64,000 nucleotides of DNA from Megasphaera hominis (lineage in GTDB: Bacteria; Bacillota; Negativicutes; Veillonellales; Megasphaeraceae). A program made the position numbers and the translations under genes. The stretch covers positions 62,001 to 126,000 of the forward strand of contig NZ_JACOGK010000001.1 in assembly GCF_014269395.1 (NCBI RefSeq). Reading direction: 5' to 3'. A model generated the notes under the pieces. It saw nothing but the letters and a program-made list of their open reading frames with translations. It was not told where the DNA came from and ran no database searches. Of this stretch, positions 34,070 to 43,218 are shown piece by piece. Numbering within the stretch: position 1 is the first letter of the stretch; each line of letters opens with the position of its first letter.

Positions 34070-34107
34070 TTTGCTCAAAGAGTTCTGCTTTCTCCATAAG
34101 AAAGTAG
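34070..34107 (+). repeat. 38-bp early repeat, copy 4 (opposite orientation)
   Basis: Matches the other copies when read on the opposite strand. It precedes the rightward gene at 34118 by 10 bp. All four copies point toward their downstream gene in the same sense. Confidence 0.7.
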
Positions 34108-34117
34108 AGGTGAGATT

Positions 34118-34333
34118 ATGAACAAGTCAGTTGAAAACACACTTAATTCTTACTACACTGCAGAACGCATTCAGAGCGAATTATTCTTCCATATGGCTCA
34201 ACGCATCGCCAAGGACATGTTAGAGGATAAGCTCATTGGCCAGAAAGAGTTTTACATCCTCTCCGACATCAATCGTGAAACATTTCCTCCGTTATTTACG
34301 GAAATATCGCCAAAAACACTTGAAATATTATGA
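34118..34333 (+). CDS. SHOCT-like small protein of the recombinase module
   Basis: A 71-residue protein with a short C-terminal helical pattern (AQRIAKDMLEDKLIGQKEFYILSDINRETFPPL) as in SHOCT-like proteins that often precede tandem serine recombinases in Firmicute mobile elements. AGAGGTGAG precedes the ATG. It may regulate or assist recombination. Confidence 0.7.
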   Translation: MNKSVENTLNSYYTAERIQSELFFHMAQRIAKDMLEDKLIGQKEFYILSDINRETFPPLFTEISPKTLEIL

Positions 34334-34348
34334 TGACAGAGTGATATA
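34320..34348 (+). promoter_or_regulatory. Promoter-like repeat, copy F (before recombinase genes)
   Basis: TTGAAA (34320-34325), 17 bp, GATATA (34343-34348), with AGAGT before the second box. Spacing is the same as in copies A-E at 18-21.6 kb, here on the plus strand. It overlaps the end of the SHOCT-like gene. Confidence 0.65.
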
Positions 34349-34372
34349 TAGGCATGGAAAGGAGATGTCTAC

Positions 34373-35932
34373 TTGAAGAAGGTAACAAAAATTGCAAAAT
34401 CTCAAAATGTAGAGAACAAAAAGGAGAAAATTAGGGTCGCCGCTTACTGTCGTGTCTCCACCAGTTCAGATGCCCAGCTTGAAAGCCTTGAAGCACAAAA
34501 AGTCCATTATGAAAACTATATCAACAGCCGTGACGATTGGCAATTTGCCGGCATCTATTATGATGAAGGCATCACTGGGACAAAGAAAGACAAACGCCCA
34601 GAATTATTAAGACTCATGGATGATTGCAAAGCAGGCAAGATCGATTTTATTGTGACTAAATCCATCAGCCGATTCAGCAGGAATACGATGGATTGCCTGG
34701 AATTAGTCCGCGATTTACAGGCTCTGCATATTCCCCTTTATTTTGAAAAAGAAAATATCAATACGGGATCTATGAAAAGCGAACTTTTTTTATCACTGCT
34801 CTCCACGCTAGCCGAAAACGAATCCGTATCTATTTCAGAAAACAGTAAATGGTCCATACAAAAGCGATTTGAGAATGGCACATTTAAAATATCTTACCCA
34901 CCTTACGGTTATGTTTGGGACGGTGAGCAAATGGTTATCAATCCAGAACAGGCAACGGTTGTTCAAAAAATCTTCGCGATGCTTTTATCAGGGAAAAGCA
35001 CCCAAGCTATAGCTGATGATTTAAATCAAAGAAGTGTTGCATCTAAACGAAGTGGCCACTGGACTGCAACAACCATCCGCGACATGATATCTAATGAAAA
35101 ATACGTTGGTGACTGCCTATTCCAAAAAACATACTCAGATTCAAATTTTGTTCGTCATAATAACCATGGCGAAGCGACACAATATCTGGTTAAAGATCAT
35201 CACGCAGCTATTATCAGCCGTGAAGACTTCACGACGGCTCAAAGGCTAATTCGTCAACGAGCCATAGAAAAAGGAATTATTCAAGGGAGCGAAAAATATC
35301 AGAATCGTTATGCGTTTTCCGGTAAAGTGATTTGTGGCGAATGTGGCAACACTTTTAAACGGCGAATGCACGGTTACACTGGGTATAAATATGTTGCCTG
35401 GTGTTGCAGCACACATCTCCGGAACAAAAATAAATGCCACATGCTCTTTATCCGTGATGAAACTTTAAAGCAAGCTTTTATTATCATGATGAATAAGTTG
35501 AGATGTTTCCATCAAATCATTTTAACTCCCTATGTACAATCTTTAAAAACAGATCCTGCTAATAATTCAGTAAAAAAAATCCAGAAACTCCATACGCTGT
35601 TAGCCCATAACAGTGAAAAGAGAGAAACATTAACAAAACTTCTGTCTCAAGGTATTATTGACTCTATCATTTATAATAAGGAAACAAATGAACTCCTCTT
35701 TCAAGCCGATGCCTATCAAAAAAATATTGAGTCCTTAAAGCACACCGTTTCTGACAGTATGGCCATCATAACAGAGGCAATAAATCTTTTACGCTTCGTT
35801 GAAAAAGCACCTGCTGTGACAGCATTTGATCCAATGCTCTTTGAAAAATTTGTAGACCACATTCTCATTCGCTCACGTAATGAGATTTGCTTTATATTAA
35901 AATGTGGTCTCGCACTTACAGAAAGAAGGTAA
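34373..35932 (+). CDS. Large serine recombinase 1
   Basis: A 519-residue protein starting at TTG (34373) with AAAGGAG eight bases upstream. Resolvase catalytic domain: [13 protein letters not shown] with the nucleophile Ser, DEGITGTKKDKRP, and TKSISRFSRNTMD. A recombinase domain (KISYPPYGYVW) and zinc ribbon (CGECGNTFKRR ... CCSTHLRNKNKC) follow, then a C-terminal coiled coil. It probably mediates integration or excision with the other two recombinase genes. Confidence 0.92.
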   Translation: MKKVTKIAKSQNVENKKEKIRVAAYCRVSTSSDAQLESLEAQKVHYENYINSRDDWQFAGIYYDEGITGTKKDKRPELLRLMDDCKAGKIDFIVTKSISRFSRNTMDCLELVRDLQALHIPLYFEKENINTGSMKSELFLSLLSTLAENESVSISENSKWSIQKRFENGTFKISYPPYGYVWDGEQMVINPEQATVVQKIFAMLLSGKSTQAIADDLNQRSVASKRSGHWTATTIRDMISNEKYVGDCLFQKTYSDSNFVRHNNHGEATQYLVKDHHAAIISREDFTTAQRLIRQRAIEKGIIQGSEKYQNRYAFSGKVICGECGNTFKRRMHGYTGYKYVAWCCSTHLRNKNKCHMLFIRDETLKQAFIIMMNKLRCFHQIILTPYVQSLKTDPANNSVKKIQKLHTLLAHNSEKRETLTKLLSQGIIDSIIYNKETNELLFQADAYQKNIESLKHTVSDSMAIITEAINLLRFVEKAPAVTAFDPMLFEKFVDHILIRSRNEICFILKCGLALTERR

Positions 35933-35936
35933 CGAT

Positions 35937-36353
35937 ATGGGACATACTCCTTATGGATATATCATAAAAAATGGCAAAGCCATCATTGACATAAAACAGG
36001 CCAATAAAATCAAAAAGCTTTATGAAAATTATCTATCTGGGATGTCACTGGCAAAAGCCGCCGTTGAAGCTGGAATTGAAACATATCATGGTACAGCTAA
36101 ACGCCTGATGGAAAACAAGCACTACCTGGGAGATAACTTCTACCCTGCCATTATAGACAAAAATACGTTTGATAGAGCTTCGAAAGAATGCCTTCGACGT
36201 GCCACTGTGTTGGGAAGATTACATCGCAAAACAGCCGTAAATCCTGCATTGCTACCGACCTCTTTCCGATTGTCCAAGGCGAGTAAACATTATAAAAATC
36301 CCAAGTTACAGGCCGAATATCTTTATAGCCTAATTGAAAGTGAGGTAATATAA
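35937..36353 (+). CDS. Recombinase-domain protein lacking the catalytic domain
   Basis: A 138-residue protein with an ATG at 35937 (AGAAGG upstream). It starts with the recombinase-domain pattern [16 protein letters not shown] and continues with [19 protein letters not shown] and [13 protein letters not shown]. The N-terminal resolvase domain and zinc ribbon are absent. Its stop overlaps the start of recombinase 3 (TAATG). It looks like a genuine accessory subunit, not a decayed gene, because it is tightly packed and has its own ribosome site. Confidence 0.85.
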   Translation: MGHTPYGYIIKNGKAIIDIKQANKIKKLYENYLSGMSLAKAAVEAGIETYHGTAKRLMENKHYLGDNFYPAIIDKNTFDRASKECLRRATVLGRLHRKTAVNPALLPTSFRLSKASKHYKNPKLQAEYLYSLIESEVI

Positions 36354-37921
36354 TGGGAACTGTTATGATCATTCCGGCAAAAAAGCGAATGGGAAACACC
36401 ATAAAAAAGTCGGAACAGAAAAAGTTACGCGTTGCTGCCTACTGCCGCGTTAGTACCGATTCAGACGAACAGGAAACAAGCTATGAAGCACAAGTTTCCC
36501 ACTATACCGAATACATCCATAATCATCCAGAATGGAGTCTTGCCGGTATCTTTGCCGACGATGGCATTTCAGGTACAAACACCAAAAAGCGTGAAGAGTT
36601 TAATCGCATGATAGACGAATGTATGGCTGGAAATATTGATATGGTGATTACAAAATCCATCAGCCGGTTCGCACGTAACACGCTAGATTGTTTAAAATAC
36701 ATACGAAAGCTGAAGGATAAAAATATTCCTGTTTTCTTCGAAAAAGAAGCTATTAATACGATGGATGCCAAAGGTGAAGTACTGATTACCATCATGGCCA
36801 GTCTTGCACAACAAGAATCTCAATCACTTTCTCAAAATGTAAAACTCGGCCTTCAGTATCGATATCAACAAGGTAAAGTACAAATCAATCACAATTATTT
36901 TCTGGGCTATACAAAAGATAAAAACGGCCATCTTATAATTGATCCAGAACAAGCAGAAGTGGTCAAACGAATCTATCGCGAATACCTGGAAGGGTACAGC
37001 ATGGCAAAGATTGCCCGTCATTTGGAAAAAGACGGCATTCGTACTGGGGCAGGCAAAACTAGATGGCACAGCAGTACCATTAACAAAATTCTGAGAAATG
37101 AAAAATACATGGGAGATGCACTACTGCAAAAAACATATACAACTGATTTTTTGACAAAAACACGCGTCAAGAATAACGGAATTGTTCCCCAATACTATGT
37201 CGAGAATGATCACGAAGCCATTATTCCCAAGGAAATCTTTATGCAGGTACAGGCCGAACTAGTTCGTCGCCGCGTTGTTCATGTCAGCCCTTCCGGGAAA
37301 AAGCGTAATTTTTCCAGTAACAACTGTTTTTCTCAGATTGTTCGCTGCGGCGAATGCGGAGATCTTTACCGGCGCGTTCATTGGAATAATCATGGCCACA
37401 AATCTATCGTTTGGCGTTGTATTACAAGGTTGGAACCTACTGCTGCAGATACAAACTGCACGAATCGAACAGTAAATGAAGAACTACTCAAGGACATCTC
37501 ACTAAAAGCTATGAATCAGATTTTGCTAGGCAGTGATTCTTTTATTCAACAATTGCAGGAAAATCTTGCAAAAGCCATCACGAAATCCGACACGCTTTCA
37601 CCAGATGGGATACAGAAACGCCTGGAAGAATTACAGCAAGAGCTTATCACAAAGGCAAACAATCGTCAGGCTTATGATGCCATTGCCGATGAAATTTTCC
37701 GCCTACGGGATCAAAAGGAAAAAGCCGAAAATAATCTGCGCAGCCAGAAAGAAGTAGCTGAACGCATTAAAACTTTGCAAGAATTCATAAAAAGACAACC
37801 TTCAAACCTTACGGCATTTGATGAACCATTAGTTCATAAGCTTATTGAAAGAATTACGGTGTTTCCAAAGCACTTCACTGTTGAATTTAAATCCGGCATA
37901 AGCGTAGACATAAATGAATAA
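36353..37921 (+). CDS. Large serine recombinase 2
   Basis: A 522-residue protein. Catalytic domain: [29 protein letters not shown] and [13 protein letters not shown]. Recombinase domain: [17 protein letters not shown] ... [16 protein letters not shown]. Zinc ribbon: [15 protein letters not shown] long C-terminal coiled coil follows (residues about 400-490). It is related to, but clearly different from, recombinase 1. Followed by a strong terminator. Confidence 0.92.
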   Translation: MGTVMIIPAKKRMGNTIKKSEQKKLRVAAYCRVSTDSDEQETSYEAQVSHYTEYIHNHPEWSLAGIFADDGISGTNTKKREEFNRMIDECMAGNIDMVITKSISRFARNTLDCLKYIRKLKDKNIPVFFEKEAINTMDAKGEVLITIMASLAQQESQSLSQNVKLGLQYRYQQGKVQINHNYFLGYTKDKNGHLIIDPEQAEVVKRIYREYLEGYSMAKIARHLEKDGIRTGAGKTRWHSSTINKILRNEKYMGDALLQKTYTTDFLTKTRVKNNGIVPQYYVENDHEAIIPKEIFMQVQAELVRRRVVHVSPSGKKRNFSSNNCFSQIVRCGECGDLYRRVHWNNHGHKSIVWRCITRLEPTAADTNCTNRTVNEELLKDISLKAMNQILLGSDSFIQQLQENLAKAITKSDTLSPDGIQKRLEELQQELITKANNRQAYDAIADEIFRLRDQKEKAENNLRSQKEVAERIKTLQEFIKRQPSNLTAFDEPLVHKLIERITVFPKHFTVEFKSGISVDINE

Positions 37922-37964
37922 GAGCAGGCACTCACCATAAAAAGGGAGCACCTGCTCTTTTTTT
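37920..37964 (+). terminator. Terminator of the recombinase operon
   Basis: Arms AAGAGCAGG (37920-37928) and CCTGCTCTT (37951-37959) are followed by a T tract; part of the loop can also pair. Confidence 0.85.
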
Positions 37965-38232
37965 CTAATTCATTTTTCTGGCATCTACCTGGCGCACTCG
38001 ACATATAAAATCATCTATGTTGAGTTCTCGGCCCCTACTATGCCATCAAATTCAAAGTTCCGTAAAACAAATATCTATGTTGTTTTACGCATTCATTTCG
38101 AACACTGGCAATTCAATACTTCAGTAAAAATCCAGACCTTGTGATAAAATAATTTTGCCACAGCCTCAACCTATCTAGTGGCGTTAATTCAAGGTTTTTG
38201 GAATGTATAGTAGAGTGAAAATTTACATAACA
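37965..38232. other. Prophage-chromosome boundary region, candidate attachment site
   Basis: No gene was found. The stretch holds a perfect 10-bp inverted repeat CGTAAAACAA/TTGTTTTACG (38061-38070 and 38080-38089), which has no T tract and so does not look like a terminator, and two copies of ATCTATGTTG near 38013 and 38073. The attachment core should lie here or at the rlmD 3' end; the other phage end is not in the window, so the core cannot be defined. Confidence 0.4.
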
Positions 38233-39615
38233 CTACATCTTGCGTGACATCAATGCTACCGACTCAACGTGGTGCGTACGGCTGAACATGTCGACAGGTT
38301 GTACTTTTTCTGTCTTGTAGCCGTGTTCGTCCAGGTAGGCCAGGTCGCGGGCGAGGGTGGCCGGGTTGCAGGAAACGTAGACGACGCGTTTGGGTTTGCT
38401 TTGGGCAATGGCGGCGAGAACCGGTTCACCACAGCCGGCGCGTGGCGGGTCGAGGACGATGACGTCAGGGCGGATGCCGTTACGGATGAGCTCGGGCAAC
38501 TTGTAGACGGCGTCGCCGAGGATGAATTGCGTATTTTTGACGTGGTTGTCCTTGGCGTTGCGGACGGCGTCACGAATGGCCGGGGCGAGGATTTCAATAC
38601 CGAAGACTTCTTTGGCTTTTTGGGCCAAAAAGAGGGTGATCGTACCAGTGCCACAGTAGACGTCGACGACAGTTTCGCCGCCTTTGAGGTCGGCAAAGTC
38701 CAAGGCCGTTTCGTAGAGGCGCTGGGCCTGTTCACTATTGACCTGGAAGAAGGACTGGGCCGAGATGTGGAAGGTCAAGGGACCGATGGAGTCGTGGATC
38801 GTGTTCTTACCGTAGATAAGGCGCGTCTTCGGGCCTAGGATGACGTTCGTATGACGCGTGTTCACGTTCTGGACGACGCTCGTAAGTCCCGGAATCTGGC
38901 TGCGCAGCATGCGGACCAGGTCCTTCATGTGCGGTACCTGGTCGACAGCCGTGACCAGGCAGACCATAATTTCGCCCGTATGGACGCCGACGCGGCCCAT
39001 GACGTGGCGCACGATGCCTGTGCGCAGGTCTTCGTTATAGGCGGGAATCTTAAAATCCTTCATCCACTGACGGACGACGCCGGCAATGAGGTTGTTCTGA
39101 TCCTTTTGAATGACGCAGTTTTTGACATCGATGACCTGGTGTGTCGCTGCAGCAAAGCAGCCCATGGCTACCTTATGCTTGCCTACAGCCGCGACGGGAA
39201 ATTGCATCTTGTTGCGGTAGTGCCACGGCGACTGGGCGCCTAAGGTCGGCAGGATGAGGACATCCTTCAGGTGACCGATGCGTTCGATGGCATCCTGGAC
39301 CTGCTGGCGTTTTTCCCGCAATTCGCCTTCGTAGCTCAGGTGCTGGAGCTGGCAGCCGCCACAGCGGTCGTAGACGGGACAGAGGGGCTTCACGCGGTCC
39401 GGTGAGGGCTGGATGACCTCTTCCAGGACGGCCGTGGCGTATTGTTTCTTTACCAGGTCGATGCGGGCCCGTACGCGTTCGCCTGGCAAGGCATAGGGCA
39501 CGAAGACCGTAAAGCCTTCGTAGCGGCCAATGCCTTCTCCCCCTGTGCCCAGGCGGGTAATGTCGATTTCATAGGATTTTCCCTTTTGGACGGGCAGTTG
39601 TTTTTTCTCGTTCAT
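38233..39615 (-). CDS. rlmD: 23S rRNA (uracil-C5)-methyltransferase, RlmD/RumA family
   Basis: A 460-residue protein: N-terminal TRAM domain, Fe-S cysteines (CPVYDRCGGCQLQH), SAM-binding VDVYCGTGTITLFLAQ, DPPRAGC and catalytic-loop YVSCNPATLARDL, C-terminal THHVESVALMSRK. It methylates a uridine of 23S rRNA. The C-terminus is intact beside the prophage; 3' ends of such genes are known insertion targets of mobile elements. It is the last gene of an apparent nudF-deoB-pdp-rlmD operon. Confidence 0.92.
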   Translation of the reverse strand: MNEKKQLPVQKGKSYEIDITRLGTGGEGIGRYEGFTVFVPYALPGERVRARIDLVKKQYATAVLEEVIQPSPDRVKPLCPVYDRCGGCQLQHLSYEGELREKRQQVQDAIERIGHLKDVLILPTLGAQSPWHYRNKMQFPVAAVGKHKVAMGCFAAATHQVIDVKNCVIQKDQNNLIAGVVRQWMKDFKIPAYNEDLRTGIVRHVMGRVGVHTGEIMVCLVTAVDQVPHMKDLVRMLRSQIPGLTSVVQNVNTRHTNVILGPKTRLIYGKNTIHDSIGPLTFHISAQSFFQVNSEQAQRLYETALDFADLKGGETVVDVYCGTGTITLFLAQKAKEVFGIEILAPAIRDAVRNAKDNHVKNTQFILGDAVYKLPELIRNGIRPDVIVLDPPRAGCGEPVLAAIAQSKPKRVVYVSCNPATLARDLAYLDEHGYKTEKVQPVDMFSRTHHVESVALMSRKM

Positions 39616-39632
39616 CTATATCTCCGTTTAAA

Positions 39633-40940
39633 TTATTCCGTAATGATTTCGCTGACGACGGGATCGATGTGTTCCGGCTCCTGCGGCGTCACTGTGATCA
39701 GGTCGGCAGCCTGCTGTGCCAGAGCCGGCAGGTCGGCATCACTCTTGCCATAGAGCGTAAAGAGCGGTTCGCCCGGACGGACGGGGTCGCCCAATTCCTT
39801 ATAGAGGCGGATACCTACCATAGGATCGATACTGTCTTCCTTGCAGGCCCGGCCGGCGCCCATGGACATGGCGATTTCACCGAGGCCGCGGCCGTCGACG
39901 GCACTAATCCAGCCGGCGTCCGTGCAAACAGGCGTATAGGCCTGTCCGGCTTTGGTGAGAGGCCGTTTGCCGATCCACGTATAGCTGCCGCCCTGGGCCT
40001 TGACGAAGGCCTTGAAGACGGCGAGGCCCTTACGGGAATCGATGAGTTCCTGCAGCTGGTGCCGTGCGTCCGCATCATCCTTGGCCTTGCCGCCCAGGAT
40101 AAGCATTTGCGAGCCAATAGCCAGGACGACTTCCATGAGACGGCGGCCACCCTTTCCGGATAAGGCTTCAATGGCTTCATCGACTTCCAGGCTGTTGCCA
40201 ATGGCCGTGCCCAAGGGCGCTTCCATAGAGGAAATGACCGCATGGGTCGGCCGGCCGACGAGGTGGCCGATGCGCACCATGGTGTGGGCCAGGTGACGGG
40301 CGTCTTCTTTGGTTTTCATGAAGGCTCCTTCGCCGTATTTGACATCGAGGACGATGGCCTTGGCGCCGGCAGCGATTTTCTTGCTCATGATGGAGCTGGC
40401 AATGAGGGGCAGGCTTTCGACGGTTGCCGTGGCGTCGCGCAAGGCATAAAGGAGCTTATCCGCCGGGGCAATGTCGGCAGACTGGCTCATGATGGCCATG
40501 CCTATGTTTTGGACCTGATGCAAAAATTCGTCTTCTGTAAGGGTCGTGCGAAAGCCCGGAATGGCTTCGAGCTTGTCGATGGTGCCACCTGTAAAACCCA
40601 GGCCGCGGCCGCTCATCTTGGCCACGGGGACGCCGGCCGCAGCGACCAAGGGCGCTACGATAAGGGTCGTCGTATCGGCAATGCCGCCAGTACTGTGTTT
40701 ATCTACAGGAATGCCGGCCAAAGGCGACAGATCCACCATATCTCCGCTGTGGGCCATGGCCAACGTGAGGTCGGCAATTTCCTCTTCTGTCATGCCTTTT
40801 AAATAGACGGCCATGCACCAGGCAGCTGCCTGATAGTCAGCCACACGGCCATGGACGTAGTCGTCGATGAAGCGTTCTATTTCTTCTTTGGGCAGGACGA
40901 GGCCGTCCCGCTTATGGGCAATGCAATCGATGGGCCACAT
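39633..40940 (-). CDS. pdp: Pyrimidine-nucleoside phosphorylase
   Basis: A 435-residue protein with the family signature KMSGRGLGFTGGTIDKLE and the phosphate-binding DKHSTGGIADTT. It cleaves uridine, thymidine or deoxyuridine with phosphate to base and (deoxy)ribose-1-phosphate. It lies 4 bp downstream of deoB, whose product converts the sugar-1-phosphate, giving a nucleoside-salvage pathway. Confidence 0.93.
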   Translation of the reverse strand: MWPIDCIAHKRDGLVLPKEEIERFIDDYVHGRVADYQAAAWCMAVYLKGMTEEEIADLTLAMAHSGDMVDLSPLAGIPVDKHSTGGIADTTTLIVAPLVAAAGVPVAKMSGRGLGFTGGTIDKLEAIPGFRTTLTEDEFLHQVQNIGMAIMSQSADIAPADKLLYALRDATATVESLPLIASSIMSKKIAAGAKAIVLDVKYGEGAFMKTKEDARHLAHTMVRIGHLVGRPTHAVISSMEAPLGTAIGNSLEVDEAIEALSGKGGRRLMEVVLAIGSQMLILGGKAKDDADARHQLQELIDSRKGLAVFKAFVKAQGGSYTWIGKRPLTKAGQAYTPVCTDAGWISAVDGRGLGEIAMSMGAGRACKEDSIDPMVGIRLYKELGDPVRPGEPLFTLYGKSDADLPALAQQAADLITVTPQEPEHIDPVVSEIITE

Positions 40941-40944
40941 AATC

Positions 40945-42123
40945 TCACCTCAGTTCCTTCAAAAAGCTTGTACCGGCCGGCAAAGTACCGGTGCCAAAAT
41001 TTTCCATAATTGTCTGGCCCAGGTCGGCATAGGTGCTGCGAATACCTAAATCGACAGGGCCTGTGAAGGACGGGCTCCAGGCCACAATAGGTACCCGTTC
41101 GCGCGTGTGGTCTGTCCCCTTCCAGGTCGGGTCGTTGCCGTGATCAGACGTGATGATGACCAGTTCATCGTCCTGGAGCTTGGTCAGGAACTCGCCGAGC
41201 ATGGCGTCGAAGTCTTCTAAGCACTGGGCATAGCCGGCCGTATTGCGTCGGTGCCCGTACTGGCTGTCAAAATCGACGCAGTTGACCATGAAAAGTCCCT
41301 GCCGGTCGCGGTGAGACAGGAGCTGCTCTGTGAGCATGGCCATGTCGGCGGCGTTATCCGGCGTGTGGTACGATTCGGTCAGGCCGATGTGGGCGTAAAT
41401 ATCGCCGATCTTACCGACACCGACGACGCTGTAGCCGGCTTCGGAAAGATAGGAAAAGACCATCTTTTTCTTTGGCAGACGGCTGTAGTCGCGGCGGTCG
41501 CCTGTGCGTACGAAGTGACCCAAGGTGCCGACGAAGGGCCGGGCAATAATACGTCCTACCTCGTAAGGGCCGACACATACTTCGTTACGTGTGATTTCAC
41601 AAATGCGGTAAAGCTCATCCAGGGGAATGACGTCTGTATGGGCGGCAATCTGGAAGACGCTGTCTGCCGATGTATAGACAATAGGCAGCTTCGTACGGAA
41701 ATGCTCGGCTCCCAGGCGTTCAATGATTTCTGTACCTGAGGCGATTTCGTTACCTAAGTAATCATAGCCCGTCTTTTCCGTAAAGGCTGCCAGGAGATCC
41801 GGCGGAAAGGCGTGGGCAAAGGTCGGGAAAGGCGTTTCTACGATATTGCCCATGAACTCCCAATGGCCGCTCGTCGTGTCTTTGCCGGCCGACTGTTCTT
41901 CCATGAGGCCGTAGGCACCGCGCAAGGTCGTGTCTTCTCTATGAATATGGGCGATTTGGCCCCAGCCGAGGCTGCGCAAGGTAGGTACGCGCAGGCCGCC
42001 TGGCACATGGGCATCGATGTGGCCCAGTGTATCAGCACCGGCATCACCAAAGGCTGCCGCATCAGGAGCGTCACCGGCGCCGACGCTGTCCGTTACGATG
42101 ACGATAATTCGCTTGTATTGCAT
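40945..42123 (-). CDS. deoB: Phosphopentomutase
   Basis: A 392-residue enzyme of the alkaline-phosphatase superfamily. Metal-site motifs: VTDSVGAGDAPDA at the start, TSADSVFQIAAH near 150, and TSDHGNDPTWKGTDHTRE near 325. It interconverts (deoxy)ribose-1- and 5-phosphate. GGGAGGG precedes the ATG. Confidence 0.95.
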   Translation of the reverse strand: MQYKRIIVIVTDSVGAGDAPDAAAFGDAGADTLGHIDAHVPGGLRVPTLRSLGWGQIAHIHREDTTLRGAYGLMEEQSAGKDTTSGHWEFMGNIVETPFPTFAHAFPPDLLAAFTEKTGYDYLGNEIASGTEIIERLGAEHFRTKLPIVYTSADSVFQIAAHTDVIPLDELYRICEITRNEVCVGPYEVGRIIARPFVGTLGHFVRTGDRRDYSRLPKKKMVFSYLSEAGYSVVGVGKIGDIYAHIGLTESYHTPDNAADMAMLTEQLLSHRDRQGLFMVNCVDFDSQYGHRRNTAGYAQCLEDFDAMLGEFLTKLQDDELVIITSDHGNDPTWKGTDHTRERVPIVAWSPSFTGPVDLGIRSTYADLGQTIMENFGTGTLPAGTSFLKELR

Positions 42124-42137
42124 GAGAATCCCTCCCT

Positions 42138-42698
42138 TTAGTGTTTGGCCAGGTATTTCATGGCCTTGTGGAAATTGGCAATAGTCTTGGCATCGACGAT
42201 TTCATTGCTGTCGATGAGGTCTTCCACTTCTTCCGGCGTATAGTATTCGAGATTCATAAATTCATCTTCGTCCAGGTGCTGCTCCCCTTTTTGCAGGTTT
42301 GTTGCCAAATAGAGGTAAATCCGTTCGTTGCAAAAGCCCGGCGACGTGTAGACAAAGCCCAAGAATTTCATGTCCCCGGCTTTAAAGCCCGTTTCTTCTT
42401 CGAGCTCGCGGGCAGCGCAGAGATCAGGCGATTCACCGTCGTGCTCGATCTTACCAGCCGGTACTTCCAGCATAGCCAGGGCCGCAGCGTAGCGGTACTG
42501 CCGTACGAGGATGATTTTGCCGTCGTCCGTGACGGGGACGATGGCGCAGGCGCCGTTATGCCAAACGACTTCCCGCGTCGACGTCGTCTGGGCGCCGCCT
42601 TGGCCGTCGTCGATGGAGACCTTGTCAACGGTCACGTGCAGGACGTGGCCTTTCATGATTTCTTTCCGTTCGATACAAGTTTCTGTACTGATACTCAT
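42138..42698 (-). CDS. nudF: ADP-ribose pyrophosphatase, Nudix family
   Basis: A 186-residue protein with the Nudix box from GKIEHDGESPDLCAARELEEETGF (residues about 90-115, given here in two parts: GKIEHDGESPD and AARELEEETGF). Position at the head of a nucleoside-salvage operon and overall layout fit ADP-ribose hydrolysis to AMP and ribose-5-phosphate. AGGGGG precedes the start. Confidence 0.88.
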   Translation of the reverse strand: MSISTETCIERKEIMKGHVLHVTVDKVSIDDGQGGAQTTSTREVVWHNGACAIVPVTDDGKIILVRQYRYAAALAMLEVPAGKIEHDGESPDLCAARELEEETGFKAGDMKFLGFVYTSPGFCNERIYLYLATNLQKGEQHLDEDEFMNLEYYTPEEVEDLIDSNEIVDAKTIANFHKAMKYLAKH

Positions 42699-42715
42699 CT
42701 GTATTACCCCCTAAC

Positions 42716-42758
42716 GAAAAAGGCGCGCAACAGTCTGCACTGCCGGCGCCCTTTTTTG
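42716..42758 (-). terminator. Terminator after dut
   Basis: GC-rich arms GGCGC/GCGCC with a T tract on the minus strand lie immediately after the dut stop codon. This separates dut from the nudF operon. Confidence 0.7.
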
Positions 42759-42759
42759 T

Positions 42760-43209
42760 CTATTTCGTTCCTGTACTGCCAATACCGCCGCTGCGGATTC
42801 CGTCGGCTGCGTCATCGCTGACCGTCAGATAGGCCATGAAAATCCCCTGGCCTACACGTTCCCCTTTTTCCAGGGCGCACGGCGTGTCTGTCGTGTTGTA
42901 GCAGGCAATCATGATGTGGCCTTCATTATCGGCATTGTTGTAGTAGTCGCTATCGACAATGCCCGTGCCGTTGGCCAGCATAATGCCCTTCTTGAAGGCC
43001 AGGCTGGAGCGGATGAAAATGGAAAGGTATTCACCCTGTGCCATATAGGCCTTCAGGCCTGTCGGTACAACCGTGACAACATGGGGCGCCAGGACGATGT
43101 CCCGGGCCGCTGCCAAGTCGTAGCCTGCACTGCCGGCAGTTTTGCGTACAGGCAGCTGTATATTTTGGTCAGCATAGGCTGACACTACTTCAAATCCCCG
43201 TGTCTGCAT
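42760..43209 (-). CDS. dut: dUTP diphosphatase
   Basis: A 149-residue trimeric dUTPase with its five motifs: GSAGYDLAAA, FIRSSLAFKKG, GIVDSDYYN, ERVGQGIFM and the C-terminal RSGGIGSTG. It removes dUTP and supplies dUMP. It follows pnp by 9 bp and is probably co-transcribed with it. Confidence 0.94.
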   Translation of the reverse strand: MQTRGFEVVSAYADQNIQLPVRKTAGSAGYDLAAARDIVLAPHVVTVVPTGLKAYMAQGEYLSIFIRSSLAFKKGIMLANGTGIVDSDYYNNADNEGHIMIACYNTTDTPCALEKGERVGQGIFMAYLTVSDDAADGIRSGGIGSTGTK

Positions 43210-43218
43210 AGCGTCACC

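Noticed and set aside
29390..34107. The 38-bp repeats as a CRISPR remnant, or as short leader peptides starting ATGGAG
   Set aside because: The copies are not regularly spaced, one is inverted and there are no cas genes. The inner ATG lacks a ribosome site; MEx6EQ in each copy more likely follows from the conserved DNA.
35937..36353. A decayed recombinase pseudogene
   Set aside because: It has its own ribosome site, a start codon and a tight TAATG junction, and no internal stops; it is better explained as a genuine short accessory protein.
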